Below, in pieces: positions 50,683-60,298 of a stretch of DNA of 64,000 nucleotides. The notes beneath the pieces were generated by a model. It was not told the origin of the DNA, searched no databases, and worked only from the letters and a program-made list of their open reading frames with translations. Source of the DNA: Streptomyces hygroscopicus (GTDB taxonomy: Bacteria; Actinomycetota; Actinomycetes; Streptomycetales; Streptomycetaceae). The first letter of the stretch is position 1; each line of letters starts with the position of its first letter. Both the position numbers and the translations under genes were made by a program. The stretch lies in assembly GCF_026168105.1 (NCBI RefSeq), contig NZ_LBMW01000040.1, forward strand, positions 1-64,000, read 5' to 3'.

Positions 50683-51573
50683 ATGGGCGACGTTACGAGC
50701 ACGGACGCCACGGTCTCCCTCAAGGAGACCGTCGGGAGGTACGGCATCTGGAGTGTCGGACTGCGTTCGGAGGACCCGGCCAGGCAGAGCGAACTGGCGG
50801 AGGCCGTGGCCGAACTGGAGGAACTCGGGTTCGGCGCGGCATGGTTGGGCCGCAGCAGCCATGTACGCCACGCCGTGCCTCTCCTCGAGGCGACCTCGCG
50901 CCTCGTGGTGGCGACGGGCATCCAGAGCATCTGGCAGTACGAGGCGGCCGACACCGCCGCGCACTTCGCCGAAGTGGACAAGTCGCACCCCGGGCGCTTC
51001 CTGCTCGGTCTGGGGGTGAGCCACGCCAAACTGGCGGAACAGTACCGCCGCCCGTACTCCGCGATGGTCGCCCATCTGGACGCCCTGGACGCCGCCGGGG
51101 TGCCCGCCGTGCGCCGCGTCCTGGCCGCGCTCGGGCCGAAGATGCTGGAGCTGTCCCGCGACCGCGCCGCCGGCGCGCACCCGTACCTGGTCACGCCCGA
51201 ACACTCCGCCCGGGCCCGCGAGATCCTGGGTCCGTCACCGCTGCTCGCGCCGGAGGCGATGGTCGTCCTGGACCGCGACCCGGACAGCGCCCGGACCAAG
51301 GCCCGCGGCAGCCTCGCCCTCTATCTGCAGCTGCCGAACTACACGAAGGCCCTCGCCCAGTTCGGCTTCACCGAGGGCGACTTCGCCGACGGGGGCAGCG
51401 ACCGCCTGGTCGACGCGCTGTTCGCCTGGGGCGACGACGACCGGATCCGGGAACGCCTCGAGGCCTTCCACACGGCGGGGGCGGACCACGTGGCCGTCCA
51501 GGTGGTCGGCGACGGGGACCCTGACGAGCTTCCCCGGGCCGCCTGGCGCCGCCTGGCGGAGTTGCTGCGCTGA
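50683..51573 (+). CDS. LLM-class oxidoreductase, TIGR-type F420 family
   Basis: The 296-residue luciferase-like TIM barrel starts GRYGIWSVGLRSEDP. It has LEELGFGAAWLGRSS, LVVATGIQSIWQY, the PGRFLLGLGVSHA motif, ALGPKMLELSRDRAAGAHPYLVTPEH and a C-terminal GADHVAVQVVG. It probably uses F420 in a mycobacterial-type reduction. The start is either ATG 50659 or ATG 50683; I prefer 50683 because AAAGGA lies upstream. It is an ordinary chromosomal gene with no clear partner. Confidence 0.78.
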   Translation: MGDVTSTDATVSLKETVGRYGIWSVGLRSEDPARQSELAEAVAELEELGFGAAWLGRSSHVRHAVPLLEATSRLVVATGIQSIWQYEAADTAAHFAEVDKSHPGRFLLGLGVSHAKLAEQYRRPYSAMVAHLDALDAAGVPAVRRVLAALGPKMLELSRDRAAGAHPYLVTPEHSARAREILGPSPLLAPEAMVVLDRDPDSARTKARGSLALYLQLPNYTKALAQFGFTEGDFADGGSDRLVDALFAWGDDDRIRERLEAFHTAGADHVAVQVVGDGDPDELPRAAWRRLAELLR

Positions 51574-51690
51574 CGGCCTGGGTGCCGGGCGTACCGCGCG
51601 CCGGTTGAACCTGCCTGGCCCTGTCGATGTCAGTACCCCGTCCTAGTGTGGGAGTCGGCACAGGATCCGCGACCACCGATGGGAGCCTCC

Positions 51691-52257
51691 ATGACGACCC
51701 TGCCGAACCGACCGCACACCGCGCTGCTCGTCATAGACGTCCAGAACGGCGTGGTGGCGGGCTCCCACAACCGGGACAGCGTGATCGCGAACATCAACAC
51801 GCTGGTCGGCAGGGCCCGCACCGAGGACGTGCCCGTGGTCTGGGTGCAGCACTCGAGCGACGAGCTCAAACCGGACAGCGAGAGCTGGCAGTACGTGCCG
51901 GACCTGGTGCGCCTGGACGCCGAGCCGCTGGTCCCCAAGCGCTACTTCGACTCGTTCGAGGACACCGGGCTGGAGGCGGTGCTCGCCGAACGCGGGGTGG
52001 GCCGGCTCGTCGTCACGGGCGCCCAGACCGATGCGTGCATCCGCGCGACCCTGCACGGGGCCTTCGTGCGGGGATACGACGTGACGCTGGTGGGCGACGC
52101 GCACACGACGGAGGACCTCAGCGAGTACGGCGCGCCGGCTCCTCAGCAGGTCATCGCCCACACGAATCTGTACTGGAGGTGGCAGACCGCGCCCGGGCGC
52201 CGTGCGGGGACCGTCGACACGGAGGAGGTGACCTTCGCGGCACCCGACGCGGACTGA
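51691..52257 (+). CDS. Isochorismatase-like cysteine hydrolase
   Basis: The 188-residue protein starts ALLVIDVQNGVVAG (catalytic aspartate). It has VPVVWVQHSSDEL and the nucleophile segment VVTGAQTDACIRATLHGAFVRGYDVTLVGDAHTTED. The cysteine in QTDACIR marks the nicotinamidase/cysteine-hydrolase subgroup, not true isochorismatase. It would hydrolyse an amide or ester of a small molecule. The ATG at 51691 follows GGGAG; ATG 51679 is an alternative. Confidence 0.83.
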   Translation: MTTLPNRPHTALLVIDVQNGVVAGSHNRDSVIANINTLVGRARTEDVPVVWVQHSSDELKPDSESWQYVPDLVRLDAEPLVPKRYFDSFEDTGLEAVLAERGVGRLVVTGAQTDACIRATLHGAFVRGYDVTLVGDAHTTEDLSEYGAPAPQQVIAHTNLYWRWQTAPGRRAGTVDTEEVTFAAPDAD

Positions 52258-52266
52258 GCCACAGCG

Positions 52267-52284
52267 AGGGCCTCACCAGGCCCT
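52267..52284. terminator. Small hairpin downstream of hydrolase and tRNA-Pro
   Basis: AGGGCCT (52267-52273) pairs with AGGCCCT (52278-52284) around CACC, between the hydrolase stop and the 3' end of the leftward tRNA gene. Confidence 0.5.
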
Positions 52285-52351
52285 TCCGCAGCGGGCACGG
52301 CATGCGAAAAGGGCCCTCCAGGCTGTTGCCTGCGAAGACCCTTCACACCGT

Positions 52352-52424
<73 letters not shown>

Positions 52425-52523
52425 GTGCGCTTTGCCGCGGTGATCCGCGTGATCGCGCGGACAGAACTCTACCCCACACCCGTGGCTGCCCCGAAGCGGG
52501 CGGGGGCGCGCGACAATCGGGGT

Positions 52524-53039
52524 ATGAGCGAGGCATCTGGAAGCAGGTCGGGCGGGGGGCGCGACCGGGACGCGGAGGGACGGGCCCGCAGCACGCGGCC
52601 ACGGGACGGGCTGGGGCGGCCGCTGCCGTACGGCTCGGAGGGCGTGGCGCGCCAGCCGGAGGGAGTCGTACGCACCCCGGAGGACACCGTCGCCGAGGCG
52701 CAGGTGCTGTTGGACGCCGGGAAGCCGTTTCACGCGCACGAGGTCTTCGAGGACGCCTGGAAGTCGGGGCCCGGCGAGGAGCGCGCCCTGTGGCGCGGGC
52801 TCGCCCAGCTCGCTGTCGGCCTCACGCACGCGGCCCGCGGCAACAGGACCGGCGGCGCCCGGCTGCTGCGGCGCGGCGGCGGGGCCGTCGAGGAGTGGGC
52901 GGCCGGGGCGGGACAGGCCCGGCCGTACGGCATCGAGATTGCGGAACTGGCCTCGTGGGCACGGGAGTTGGCCACGGTCGTGGAGGGGGAGGCGACCGCG
53001 GTCGACGCGCGGGAGTGGGCTCCGCGGCTGCGCGGGTAG
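52524..53039 (+). CDS. DUF309 family protein
   Basis: The 171-residue protein has the DUF309 core AQVLLDAGKPFHAHEVFEDAWKSGP followed by LWRGLAQLAVGLTHAARGN, a short helical domain of unknown function conserved in actinobacteria and cyanobacteria. The first ~50 residues are charged and disordered. The ATG at 52524 gives the first in-frame start after the tRNA promoter region. Confidence 0.78.
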   Translation: MSEASGSRSGGGRDRDAEGRARSTRPRDGLGRPLPYGSEGVARQPEGVVRTPEDTVAEAQVLLDAGKPFHAHEVFEDAWKSGPGEERALWRGLAQLAVGLTHAARGNRTGGARLLRRGGGAVEEWAAGAGQARPYGIEIAELASWARELATVVEGEATAVDAREWAPRLRG

Positions 53040-53129
53040 CGGCCGGAGGGCGGGGCCCGGAGCCGGATCCGAGACGGGTCGCGGCAGGGGCGTGTGCGGG
53101 TTGTCAGGGGCGTACGGCAGACTCTGGGC

Positions 53130-53918
53130 GTGCGAAAGATTCATGTCATCGGCATCGGGGCGGGCGACCCCGACCACCTGACCCTGCAGGCGGTCAAGGC
53201 GCTGAAGGACACGGATGTGTTCTTCATCCTCGACAAGGGCGAGGTGAAGTCGGACCTGGTCCAGCTGCGCCGCGACATTCTCGACGCACATGTACGGGAG
53301 GGGACCTACCGCATGGTCGAGGCGCGCGACCCCGAGCGCGACCGGTCCGCGGGCGGTTCCGCCTACTCCCCCGCCGTCGGCGACTGGCGCTCGGCGCGCG
53401 CCGACATCTATGAGCGGCTGATCGCCGAGGAGCTGGGCGGGGACGAGACCGGTGCGTTCCTGGTGTGGGGCGACCCCGCGCTGTACGACAGCACGCTCGG
53501 CATCCTGGAGGAGGTCCTGGAGCGGGGCACGGTGCCGTTCTCGTACGACGTCGTGCCCGGCATCAGCAGCGTCTCGGCGCTCGTCGCCAGGCACCGCACT
53601 GGGCTCAACCGGGTCGCCCGGCCCGTCCAGATCACCACGGGCCGCCGCCTCGCGGAAGGCTTCCCCGAGGGGGTGGACGACGTGGTCGTAATGCTCGACG
53701 CGCACCAGACCTTCCGGCAGTACACGGACCAGGACATCGACATCTACTGGGGCGCGTACATCGGCACGCCGGACGAGATCCTCGCCTCCGGCCCCCTCGC
53801 CGAGACTGCCGAGCACATCGGGCGGGTGAGGGCCGAGGCGCGAGAGCGCAAGGGCTGGATCATGGACACGTATCTGCTGCGCAGGCGCCCACGGGGCGAG
53901 GGCGGCGCGACCGGATGA
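53130..53918 (+). CDS. cobF: Precorrin-6A synthase (deacetylating)
   Basis: The 262-residue SAM-dependent tetrapyrrole methylase starts KIHVIGIGAGDPDHLTLQAVKAL. It has ADIYERLIAEELGGDETGAFLVWGDPALYDSTLGIL (glycine-rich SAM site) and VVPGISSVSALVARH. CobF methylates C-1 of precorrin-5 with loss of acetate in the aerobic cobalamin pathway. The GTG at 53130 is the standard family start. It is convergent with cobK, the next enzyme. Cobalamin made here would support the MetH at the window's left edge. Confidence 0.88.
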   Translation: MRKIHVIGIGAGDPDHLTLQAVKALKDTDVFFILDKGEVKSDLVQLRRDILDAHVREGTYRMVEARDPERDRSAGGSAYSPAVGDWRSARADIYERLIAEELGGDETGAFLVWGDPALYDSTLGILEEVLERGTVPFSYDVVPGISSVSALVARHRTGLNRVARPVQITTGRRLAEGFPEGVDDVVVMLDAHQTFRQYTDQDIDIYWGAYIGTPDEILASGPLAETAEHIGRVRAEARERKGWIMDTYLLRRRPRGEGGATG

Positions 53919-53998
53919 CCGCTGCGCCGAGCGGCCGCGTCGGGGTGGTGAAAGCGTCGCGTCCGTCGGGTCAGGCCCGTACGGCATGGAACGCCTCG

Positions 53999-54745
53999 TC
54001 AGCGGGGGCTGAGCCCCAGCCGGGCCAGCGCCCCGGGCACGTCCGGCACGACGGTCACGCCCTCCGGCAGGGGCGGGCGGCGTACGACGACCACGGGAAG
54101 CCCCAGCTCACGCGCGGCCGTGAGTTTGGCCGCCGTCGCGGCTCCCCCGCTGTCCTTCGTCACGAGCGCGTCGATGTCGTGCTCGCGCAGGAGCGCACTC
54201 TCGCCCTCGACCGTGAACGGCCCCCGGGCCAGCAGCACCTCCGCGTCGGGAGGCATGGGAGGCGCGGGCGGCTCCACCGACCGTATGACGAAGTGGAGGT
54301 CGGTCAGGTGCGCGAAGGCCCCGAGGCCGAGTCGGCCGGTGGTGAGGAAGACACGTCGGCCGAGCGGGGGCAGCAGCGCCGCAGCGTCGGCCGGTGAGGC
54401 CGCCTCGTGCCAGCGGTCGCCGGGGCCCGCGCTCCAGCCGGGCCTGCGCAGCACCACGGCCGGGACACCGGTGGCCGTCGCGGCCCACGCCGCGTTCCTC
54501 GTGATGCCCACGGCGAAGGGATGCGTGGCGTCGACCACGGCGTCCACGCGGTGCTCGCGCAGCCAGTCCGCCAGCCCCTGCGCGCCGCCGAAGCCGCCGA
54601 CGCGCACATCGCCGTCGAGGGTCCCCGGCCGTGACACCCGCCCGGCCAGGGAGGTGGTCACCCGCACGCCGGAGCGCGCGGCCAGCGACGTGGCCAGTTC
54701 GCGTGCCTCGGTGGTGCCGCCGAGGACCAGGACGTGCGGGGACAT
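53999..54745 (-). CDS. cobK: Precorrin-6A reductase
   Basis: The 248-residue protein starts HVLVLGGTTEARELATSLAA. It has VRVGGFGGAQGLADWLREHRVDAVVDATHPFAVGITRNAAW and a DIDALVTKDSGGAATAAKLTAA stretch, all CobK/CbiJ hallmarks. It reduces precorrin-6A to dihydro-precorrin-6 with NADPH in the same pathway as the convergent cobF. Confidence 0.88.
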   Translation of the reverse strand: MSPHVLVLGGTTEARELATSLAARSGVRVTTSLAGRVSRPGTLDGDVRVGGFGGAQGLADWLREHRVDAVVDATHPFAVGITRNAAWAATATGVPAVVLRRPGWSAGPGDRWHEAASPADAAALLPPLGRRVFLTTGRLGLGAFAHLTDLHFVIRSVEPPAPPMPPDAEVLLARGPFTVEGESALLREHDIDALVTKDSGGAATAAKLTAARELGLPVVVVRRPPLPEGVTVVPDVPGALARLGLSPR

Positions 54746-54831
54746 GACGTCGAGGGTACGGGGCGACCCGGCTCCCCCTGTGTCCCGCCCGCCGGGCGGC
54801 GGCCGGGCACGGTGCTCGTTATCGTCCTCAC

Positions 54832-55644
54832 ATGGATGCAGTGCGTGCCGTGCTCATCGACATCGACGGGGTCCTCACCGTCTCGTGGAAGCCCCTGCCC
54901 GGCGCGGTGGAGGCGCTGCGCGAGATCCGTGACTCCGGCCTCGCCGTCGCGCTGCTCACGAACACGACGTCCCGCACGCGCGCGTGGATCGCGGAGACCC
55001 TCTCGGCGGCCGGATTCCCGGTGACCGTCGAGGACATCCTCACCGCGCCCGCCGTCACCGCCGCGTACCTCGCCGACCGCTGCCCGGGGGCGCGGTGCTC
55101 GCTGCTCAACAGCGGCGACGTCGAGGAGGACCTCGTCGGAGTCACCGTCACCGAAGCCGTTGAGGGCGGCGAGGGCACCGGCGGCGCCGACACCGACACC
55201 GCCCCCGACGTCGTGATCCTCGGCGGCGCCGGTCCCGAGTTCGACTACGCGGCGCTCAACCGTGCCTTCCGCCATCTCCAGCAGGGTGCCCGGCTGGTCG
55301 CCATGCACCGCAATCTGTACTGGCGCACGGACCGCGGTCTGCAGCTCGACGCCGGGGCGTTCCTCATCGGACTGGAGGAGGCCGCACATACGCAGGCCGA
55401 GGTCACCGGCAAACCCTCGCCCGCTTTCTTCCAGGCGGCGCTGGCTCATGTCGGGGTCCGTGCCGACCAGGCGCTGATGATCGGGGACGACATCGAGTCC
55501 GACGTCCTCGCAGCACAGCGCGCCGGTGTCACCGGAGTGCTCGTCAGGACCGGCAAGTACCTGCCGGAGACCCATCGATCCGCGAGCGGCGAACCCGACC
55601 ATGTCCTCGACTCCTTCGCGGACCTGCCCGCACTGCTCCGGTAG
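54832..55644 (+). CDS. HAD-superfamily IIA phosphatase
   Basis: The 270-residue protein has the HAD motif I DIDGVLTVSW near the N-terminus. TNTTSRTRAW (motif II), a cap domain, KPSPAFFQAAL (motif III lysine) and MIGDDIESDVLAAQRAG (motif IV) follow. It resembles NagD/phospholysine-phosphohistidine-phosphatase-like HAD-IIA proteins acting on small phosphates. The start at the ATG 54832 is in line with the family. Confidence 0.85.
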   Translation: MDAVRAVLIDIDGVLTVSWKPLPGAVEALREIRDSGLAVALLTNTTSRTRAWIAETLSAAGFPVTVEDILTAPAVTAAYLADRCPGARCSLLNSGDVEEDLVGVTVTEAVEGGEGTGGADTDTAPDVVILGGAGPEFDYAALNRAFRHLQQGARLVAMHRNLYWRTDRGLQLDAGAFLIGLEEAAHTQAEVTGKPSPAFFQAALAHVGVRADQALMIGDDIESDVLAAQRAGVTGVLVRTGKYLPETHRSASGEPDHVLDSFADLPALLR

Positions 55645-55658
55645 TCGGCCGACCGGGC

Positions 55659-56432
55659 TCAGCGCAGCAGCAGCTCGACGGCGCCGACGACCGTCGCCGC
55701 GATCACCAGCTGCTCGAACAGACGCTGGTTGATCCGGTTCACCGCCCACTTGCCGATCATCGCCCCCGGCACCACGAAGAGCGCGAGCGCCGCGTCCAGC
55801 AGCAGTGAGCGGCCGTCGATCAGGCGGAGGCTCGCGCTGAAGGGCACCTTGGAGACGTTGACGATGAGGAAGAAGAACGCCGAGGTGCCGAGGAAGCCGA
55901 GCTTGCGGAAGCCGGCCGAGAGAAGGTACAGGGACATCACTGGGCCGCCCGCGTTCGCCACCATCGTGGTGAAGCCGCCCAGGACACCGTAGGAGCGGGC
56001 CTTGACGCGACCGGCGCGCGTGGCCACCGCGTCGGGTTGTGCACTCCGGTCGCCGGTCCGGCGGCGCCACACCGTGACGGCCGCCATCAGCAGCAGGATC
56101 GCGCCGATCGACGTCCGTACGATCCCGTCGTCGGCCCACACCAGGAACAGTGCGCCGAGGACAACACCCGCCCCGACCGCCGGGAACAGGCGCCACAGGG
56201 TGGGCCAGTGGGCGTGCCGCCGGTAGGTGAGGACGGCGAGGATGTCGCCGACGATCAGGAGGGGCAGCAGGACGCCGGTCGAGGCGCGGGCGGGCAGGAC
56301 GGCGGCGAAGATCGCAAGACTGACGGTGTTGGCGCCGCTAACGGCCGTCTTGGAGAAGCCGACGAGCAACGCCGCGACGGCCAGCGCGGCGAACCCCCAC
56401 GGGGACATGTTCCAGAGCGTCATCGTGTTCAT
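55659..56432 (-). CDS. TauE/SafE-family membrane transporter
   Basis: The 257-residue protein has about eight membrane helices. It shows FSKTAVSGANTVSLAIFAAVLPARASTGVLLPLLIVGDILAV and a repeated GGFTTMVANAGGPVMSLYLLSAGF, the paired signature of TauE/SafE sulphite or organosulphonate exporters. The start is uncertain between ATG 56432 and ATG 56459. It is convergent with the HAD gene 14 bp away. Confidence 0.82.
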   Translation of the reverse strand: MNTMTLWNMSPWGFAALAVAALLVGFSKTAVSGANTVSLAIFAAVLPARASTGVLLPLLIVGDILAVLTYRRHAHWPTLWRLFPAVGAGVVLGALFLVWADDGIVRTSIGAILLLMAAVTVWRRRTGDRSAQPDAVATRAGRVKARSYGVLGGFTTMVANAGGPVMSLYLLSAGFRKLGFLGTSAFFFLIVNVSKVPFSASLRLIDGRSLLLDAALALFVVPGAMIGKWAVNRINQRLFEQLVIAATVVGAVELLLR

Positions 56433-56550
56433 GCGGGGACCGATGCTATGTCCATACATCCGGTCACGTAAGAACCGTCTCGCCGGATGGCCCGTGGCGG
56501 ACTTCCTCGGCAGCCCGGCTCCTCCTGAATGTCCGTGGCCGCCACCCCCG

Positions 56551-56644
56551 TTGACGTAGGCCTGCGCCTTTGCTGACACGCCCGGCCCCATTGCCGTACG
56601 CCCGCCCCTGTTGCTGACGTGCGCCCGGCGCCGTTGACGTACGG

Positions 56645-56653
<9 letters not shown>
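56551..56653. repeat. Five imperfect ~20-bp tandem repeats
   Basis: Units begin at 56551, 56571, 56591, 56611 and 56634 and resemble GTTGACGTACGCCCGCGCCC, with 20-23 bp spacing. They lie upstream of the TauE/SafE gene and run into the last codons of the thiolase gene. The degenerate character suggests slippage, possibly also a regulatory array. Confidence 0.6.
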
Positions 56654-57832
<1,179 letters not shown>

Positions 57833-57865
57833 GGCGGGACTCCTGAGCGGCCTCGAACAGGTAAT

Positions 57866-57876
57866 TAGCGCTGCTA
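57866..57876. promoter_or_regulatory. Small palindrome in divergent thiolase/WhiB promoter region
   Basis: TAGC-GCT-GCTA lies in an AT-rich stretch (57860-57900) 34 bp before the thiolase start and ~125 bp before the WhiB gene. It is a weak candidate regulator site. Confidence 0.3.
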
Positions 57877-57999
57877 GTTTTTGTTCCTGGTTCTGGACTA
57901 TAGACCGCCGGACGGCCCACCGGGAAGATCCCTGGACCGTGGCAGTGCGCGTTCCCGCGCCCGGGTTTCACCGGATCCGTCCCGGGCACCCGGGCGCCC

Positions 58000-58260
58000 A
58001 TGGAGTGGTTGTGGCACGCGGCGTGCGTGGGCGAGGACCCCGAGCTTTTCTTCCCCGTCGGCTCTACAGGGCCGGCCGTGGTGGAGACCGCCGCCGCCAA
58101 GCGCGTGTGCCGCCGCTGTCCGGTGATCGCCGAGTGCCTGTCCTGGGCGCTGGAGAGCGGACAGACGGCGGGCGTGTGGGGCGGCACCGACGAAAAGGAG
58201 CGTGCCGAACTGCTCCGCGCCAGAGACCGTCGGACAACGACAAGGAGAAGCGCGCGATGA
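58000..58260 (+). CDS. WhiB-like iron-sulphur transcription factor
   Basis: The 86-residue Wbl protein has four cluster cysteines in WHAACVGED and CRRCPVIAEC, the GVWGG turn motif near residue 60 and a basic C-terminus (ERAELLRARDRRTTTRR). It holds a [4Fe-4S] cluster and acts with a sigma factor. The stop overlaps the ATG of the Dps gene (ATGA), tying a redox sensor to an iron-storage/DNA-protection protein. No clear ribosome site precedes the ATG, so a leaderless mRNA is possible. Confidence 0.88.
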   Translation: MEWLWHAACVGEDPELFFPVGSTGPAVVETAAAKRVCRRCPVIAECLSWALESGQTAGVWGGTDEKERAELLRARDRRTTTRRSAR

Positions 58261-58739
58261 CCGTGGTGAAGAGCACGCTGCCCGAACCCGCCCGCCGGGT
58301 CACGGGGCAGGCCCTGCAGGAGACGCTGGTCGATCTGCTCGGGCTCTCACTGGTCGGCAAGCAGGCCCACTGGAACATCGTCGGGCCCAGGTTCCGCTCG
58401 ATTCACCTCCAGCTCGACGAGGTGGTGGCCACGGCACGCTCGTACGCGGACACCGTGGCGGAACGGGCCGCCGCACTCGGCGTGGCGCCGGACGGCCGCC
58501 CGGAGACCGTCGCGTCGGCCTTCGGCCTGCCGGGCGTGAAGGAGGGCTGGCTGAGGGACAACGAGGTCGTGGGACTGATGGTGGAGTCGCTGGAGACGGC
58601 GATCGGCCGGCTGCGCGAGCGGATCGACGAGACGGAGAAGGCGGATCCGGTGACCCAGGATCTGCTGATCGGACTCACGGCGGAGCTGGAGAAGCAGCGC
58701 TGGATGTTCGAGGCGGAGAACTGGCCGCGCGAGGCCTGA
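58257..58739 (+). CDS. dps: Dps-family DNA-protection ferritin
   Basis: The 160-residue four-helix protein has LSLVGKQAHWNIVGPRFRSIHLQLDEVVATA, which holds the inter-subunit ferroxidase ligands (His, Asp, Glu), and the Dps C-terminal helix ending QRWMFEAENWP. It stores iron and shields DNA from peroxide. An AAGGAGAAG site precedes the ATG at 58257, which overlaps the whiB-like stop by 4 nt. Confidence 0.9.
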   Translation: MTVVKSTLPEPARRVTGQALQETLVDLLGLSLVGKQAHWNIVGPRFRSIHLQLDEVVATARSYADTVAERAAALGVAPDGRPETVASAFGLPGVKEGWLRDNEVVGLMVESLETAIGRLRERIDETEKADPVTQDLLIGLTAELEKQRWMFEAENWPREA

Positions 58740-58784
58740 GGACGCGAACCGAGCGCGACCGGCGACGGCGGAGAGGAGTACGCC

Positions 58785-59123
58785 ATGACCGACGCCCTGG
58801 AGATGGACGCACTGTGGGACGAGTTCCACGGCGTGGTGAACATGACCTCCCAGGAACTGGCGGCCTGGCTGCGCGTGCGGGACGCCGGCGAGGAGTCCGA
58901 GCCGCTGCCCGAGCGGGCGGGCACCCCGACCGGGCGGCACGTCCTCGCGATCCTGCAGAAGCGGCGCACGGATCTCACGGAGGACGACATCCGGGTGATG
59001 TACCACGTGGTGGACGTCGTCGCCGCGGAGCGGGACACGGAGAACGAGCCCGAGGCGGAGGAGGAGCTCCGGCGCCACCGGCTCATGACACTCGGTCACG
59101 ACCCGCTCAAGCCGCCGCAGTGA
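58785..59123 (+). CDS. DUF3140 family protein
   Basis: The 112-residue protein has the family pattern LWDEFHGVVNMTSQELAAWL, then GRHVLAILQKRRTDLTEDDIRVMYHVVDVV. It is a small helical protein of unknown function common near stress genes in actinobacteria. A GAGAGGAG site precedes the ATG, 45 bp after dps, so it is likely part of the same transcript. Confidence 0.78.
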   Translation: MTDALEMDALWDEFHGVVNMTSQELAAWLRVRDAGEESEPLPERAGTPTGRHVLAILQKRRTDLTEDDIRVMYHVVDVVAAERDTENEPEAEEELRRHRLMTLGHDPLKPPQ

Positions 59124-59130
59124 GGCCGTC

Positions 59131-59787
59131 ATGTCCCGCCGGAACGACGCGTCCCGCGTCATCGATGAACTCGTCGGCGAGCAGGGGCGCACCTATGCCG
59201 AGGAGGCGGGCATCCGGCTCAAGGATGCCCCGCAGCCGCTCTACCGGCTGCTGTTGATGGCCCTGCTGCTCAGCGCCCGCATCCGCGGATCGATCGCTCT
59301 CGCGACGGTGCGGGCGCTGGACGAGGCCGGTCTGCGCGATCCGCGCCGTATGGCCGAGGCCGACTGGCAGGAGCGGGTCGACGCGCTGGGGCGGGGCGGA
59401 TACCGGCGCTACGACGAGCGAACGGCGACCCAACTGGGCGACGGGGCAAGGCTGCTGACGGAACGTTGGGGTGGCGACCTGCGGCGCATGCGGAAGGAGG
59501 CGGACGGGGACGTGCCGGCTCTGCGCCGGCTGCTGCAGGAGATACCGGGGATCGGTCCCGCCGGCGCGGACATCTTCCTGCGTGAGGTGCAGCGAGTGTG
59601 GCCGGAGGCGGCGCCCTACCTCGATGCCAAGGCCCTCGCCGGGGCCGAGCGGCTCGGCCTGCCGCAGGACCCCGACGAGCTGGCGGAACTGGCCGGTGAC
59701 ACCGACCCGGCCGTGCTGGCCGCCGCGTTGGTGCGGGCGGCCCTCGACAGGAGACTGGCCGAGGAGGTGCTGGCACACGCCGGGTGA
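59131..59787 (+). CDS. HhH-motif (endonuclease III/HhH-GPD-like) protein
   Basis: The 218-residue helical protein has a helix-hairpin-helix segment LQEIPGIGPAGADIFLREV, preceded by YRLLLMALLLSARI, which resembles the start of HhH-GPD glycosylases. The four-cysteine iron-sulphur loop of endonuclease III is absent, and I do not see the catalytic lysine after the hairpin. It may therefore be a DNA-binding relative rather than a glycosylase. It starts 7 bp after the DUF3140 gene. Confidence 0.72.
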   Translation: MSRRNDASRVIDELVGEQGRTYAEEAGIRLKDAPQPLYRLLLMALLLSARIRGSIALATVRALDEAGLRDPRRMAEADWQERVDALGRGGYRRYDERTATQLGDGARLLTERWGGDLRRMRKEADGDVPALRRLLQEIPGIGPAGADIFLREVQRVWPEAAPYLDAKALAGAERLGLPQDPDELAELAGDTDPAVLAAALVRAALDRRLAEEVLAHAG

Positions 59788-60210
59788 CGACCGCCAGGCG
59801 CCCCGCGGCCGCTTCGCCGTCGCGCCGGCCATCGCCCGTCGGGCCGGGTGACCGTTCGCGGCCGCCCGGCCGGGGCGGCGTCCCGACCGGCGGCTCCCCC
59901 GAGCATCCGGCCGCATCCGGCTCCCCCGAGCATCCGGCCGCATCCGGCTCTCCTGCCGCGTCCGGCCGCATCCGGCTCTCCTGCCGCGTCTGGCCGTCTT
60001 CGGCACTCCGGCGGTCGCAGAAAAAGCTTGCCCCGCAATCGCAGAAGGCGCATTAACCGCATTAGGCGCATTCATCGAAGAACGGCCACTCGAGCGCACC
60101 CGGCGGTGACGCATCGGGGTCGGGCCCTCAGAGCCGCCGCAAGGACCGCCGCCGGGTCCGGAGGCTGCCCTTCCGTATGGCCGGGCCCGGGGCTCGGGTT
60201 AGTCTGACGG
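59788..60210. other. Gene-free region with tandem repeats before the TPP riboswitch
   Basis: About 420 bp has no convincing gene. It holds the 27-28-bp tandem repeats at 59893-59997 and an AT-richer stretch near 60010-60075 just before the thiamine operon leader. Confidence 0.5.
59893..59997. repeat. Tandem repeat, about four units of 27-28 bp
   Basis: Two identical 27-bp units (59893-59919, 59920-59946) are followed by a related 28-bp unit (59947-59974) and a partial fourth. Each contains GAGCATCCGGCCGCATCC or a variant. There are no spacers of unique sequence, so it is not CRISPR. Confidence 0.8.
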
Positions 60211-60215
60211 CCGTA

Positions 60216-60292
60216 CCGGACACGGGGTGCCCCAGGCAGGGGCTGAGATCACACCCGTCGAACCTGAACCAGTTCGTACTGGCGGAGGGATG
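60216..60292 (+). promoter_or_regulatory. TPP riboswitch (THI element)
   Basis: The leader contains the conserved ACGGGGTGCC, GGCTGAGATCACACCC and ACCTGAACCAGTTCGTACTGGCGGAGGG segments of the thiamine pyrophosphate riboswitch. The 3' element includes GGAGGG, which is also the ribosome site for the ATG at 60299. TPP binding should therefore block translation of the permease gene directly. Confidence 0.93.
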
Positions 60293-60298
60293 TCTTTC

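Noticed and set aside
59893..59997. Possible CRISPR array
   Set aside because: Repeats are directly adjacent with no unique spacers, and there are no cas genes.
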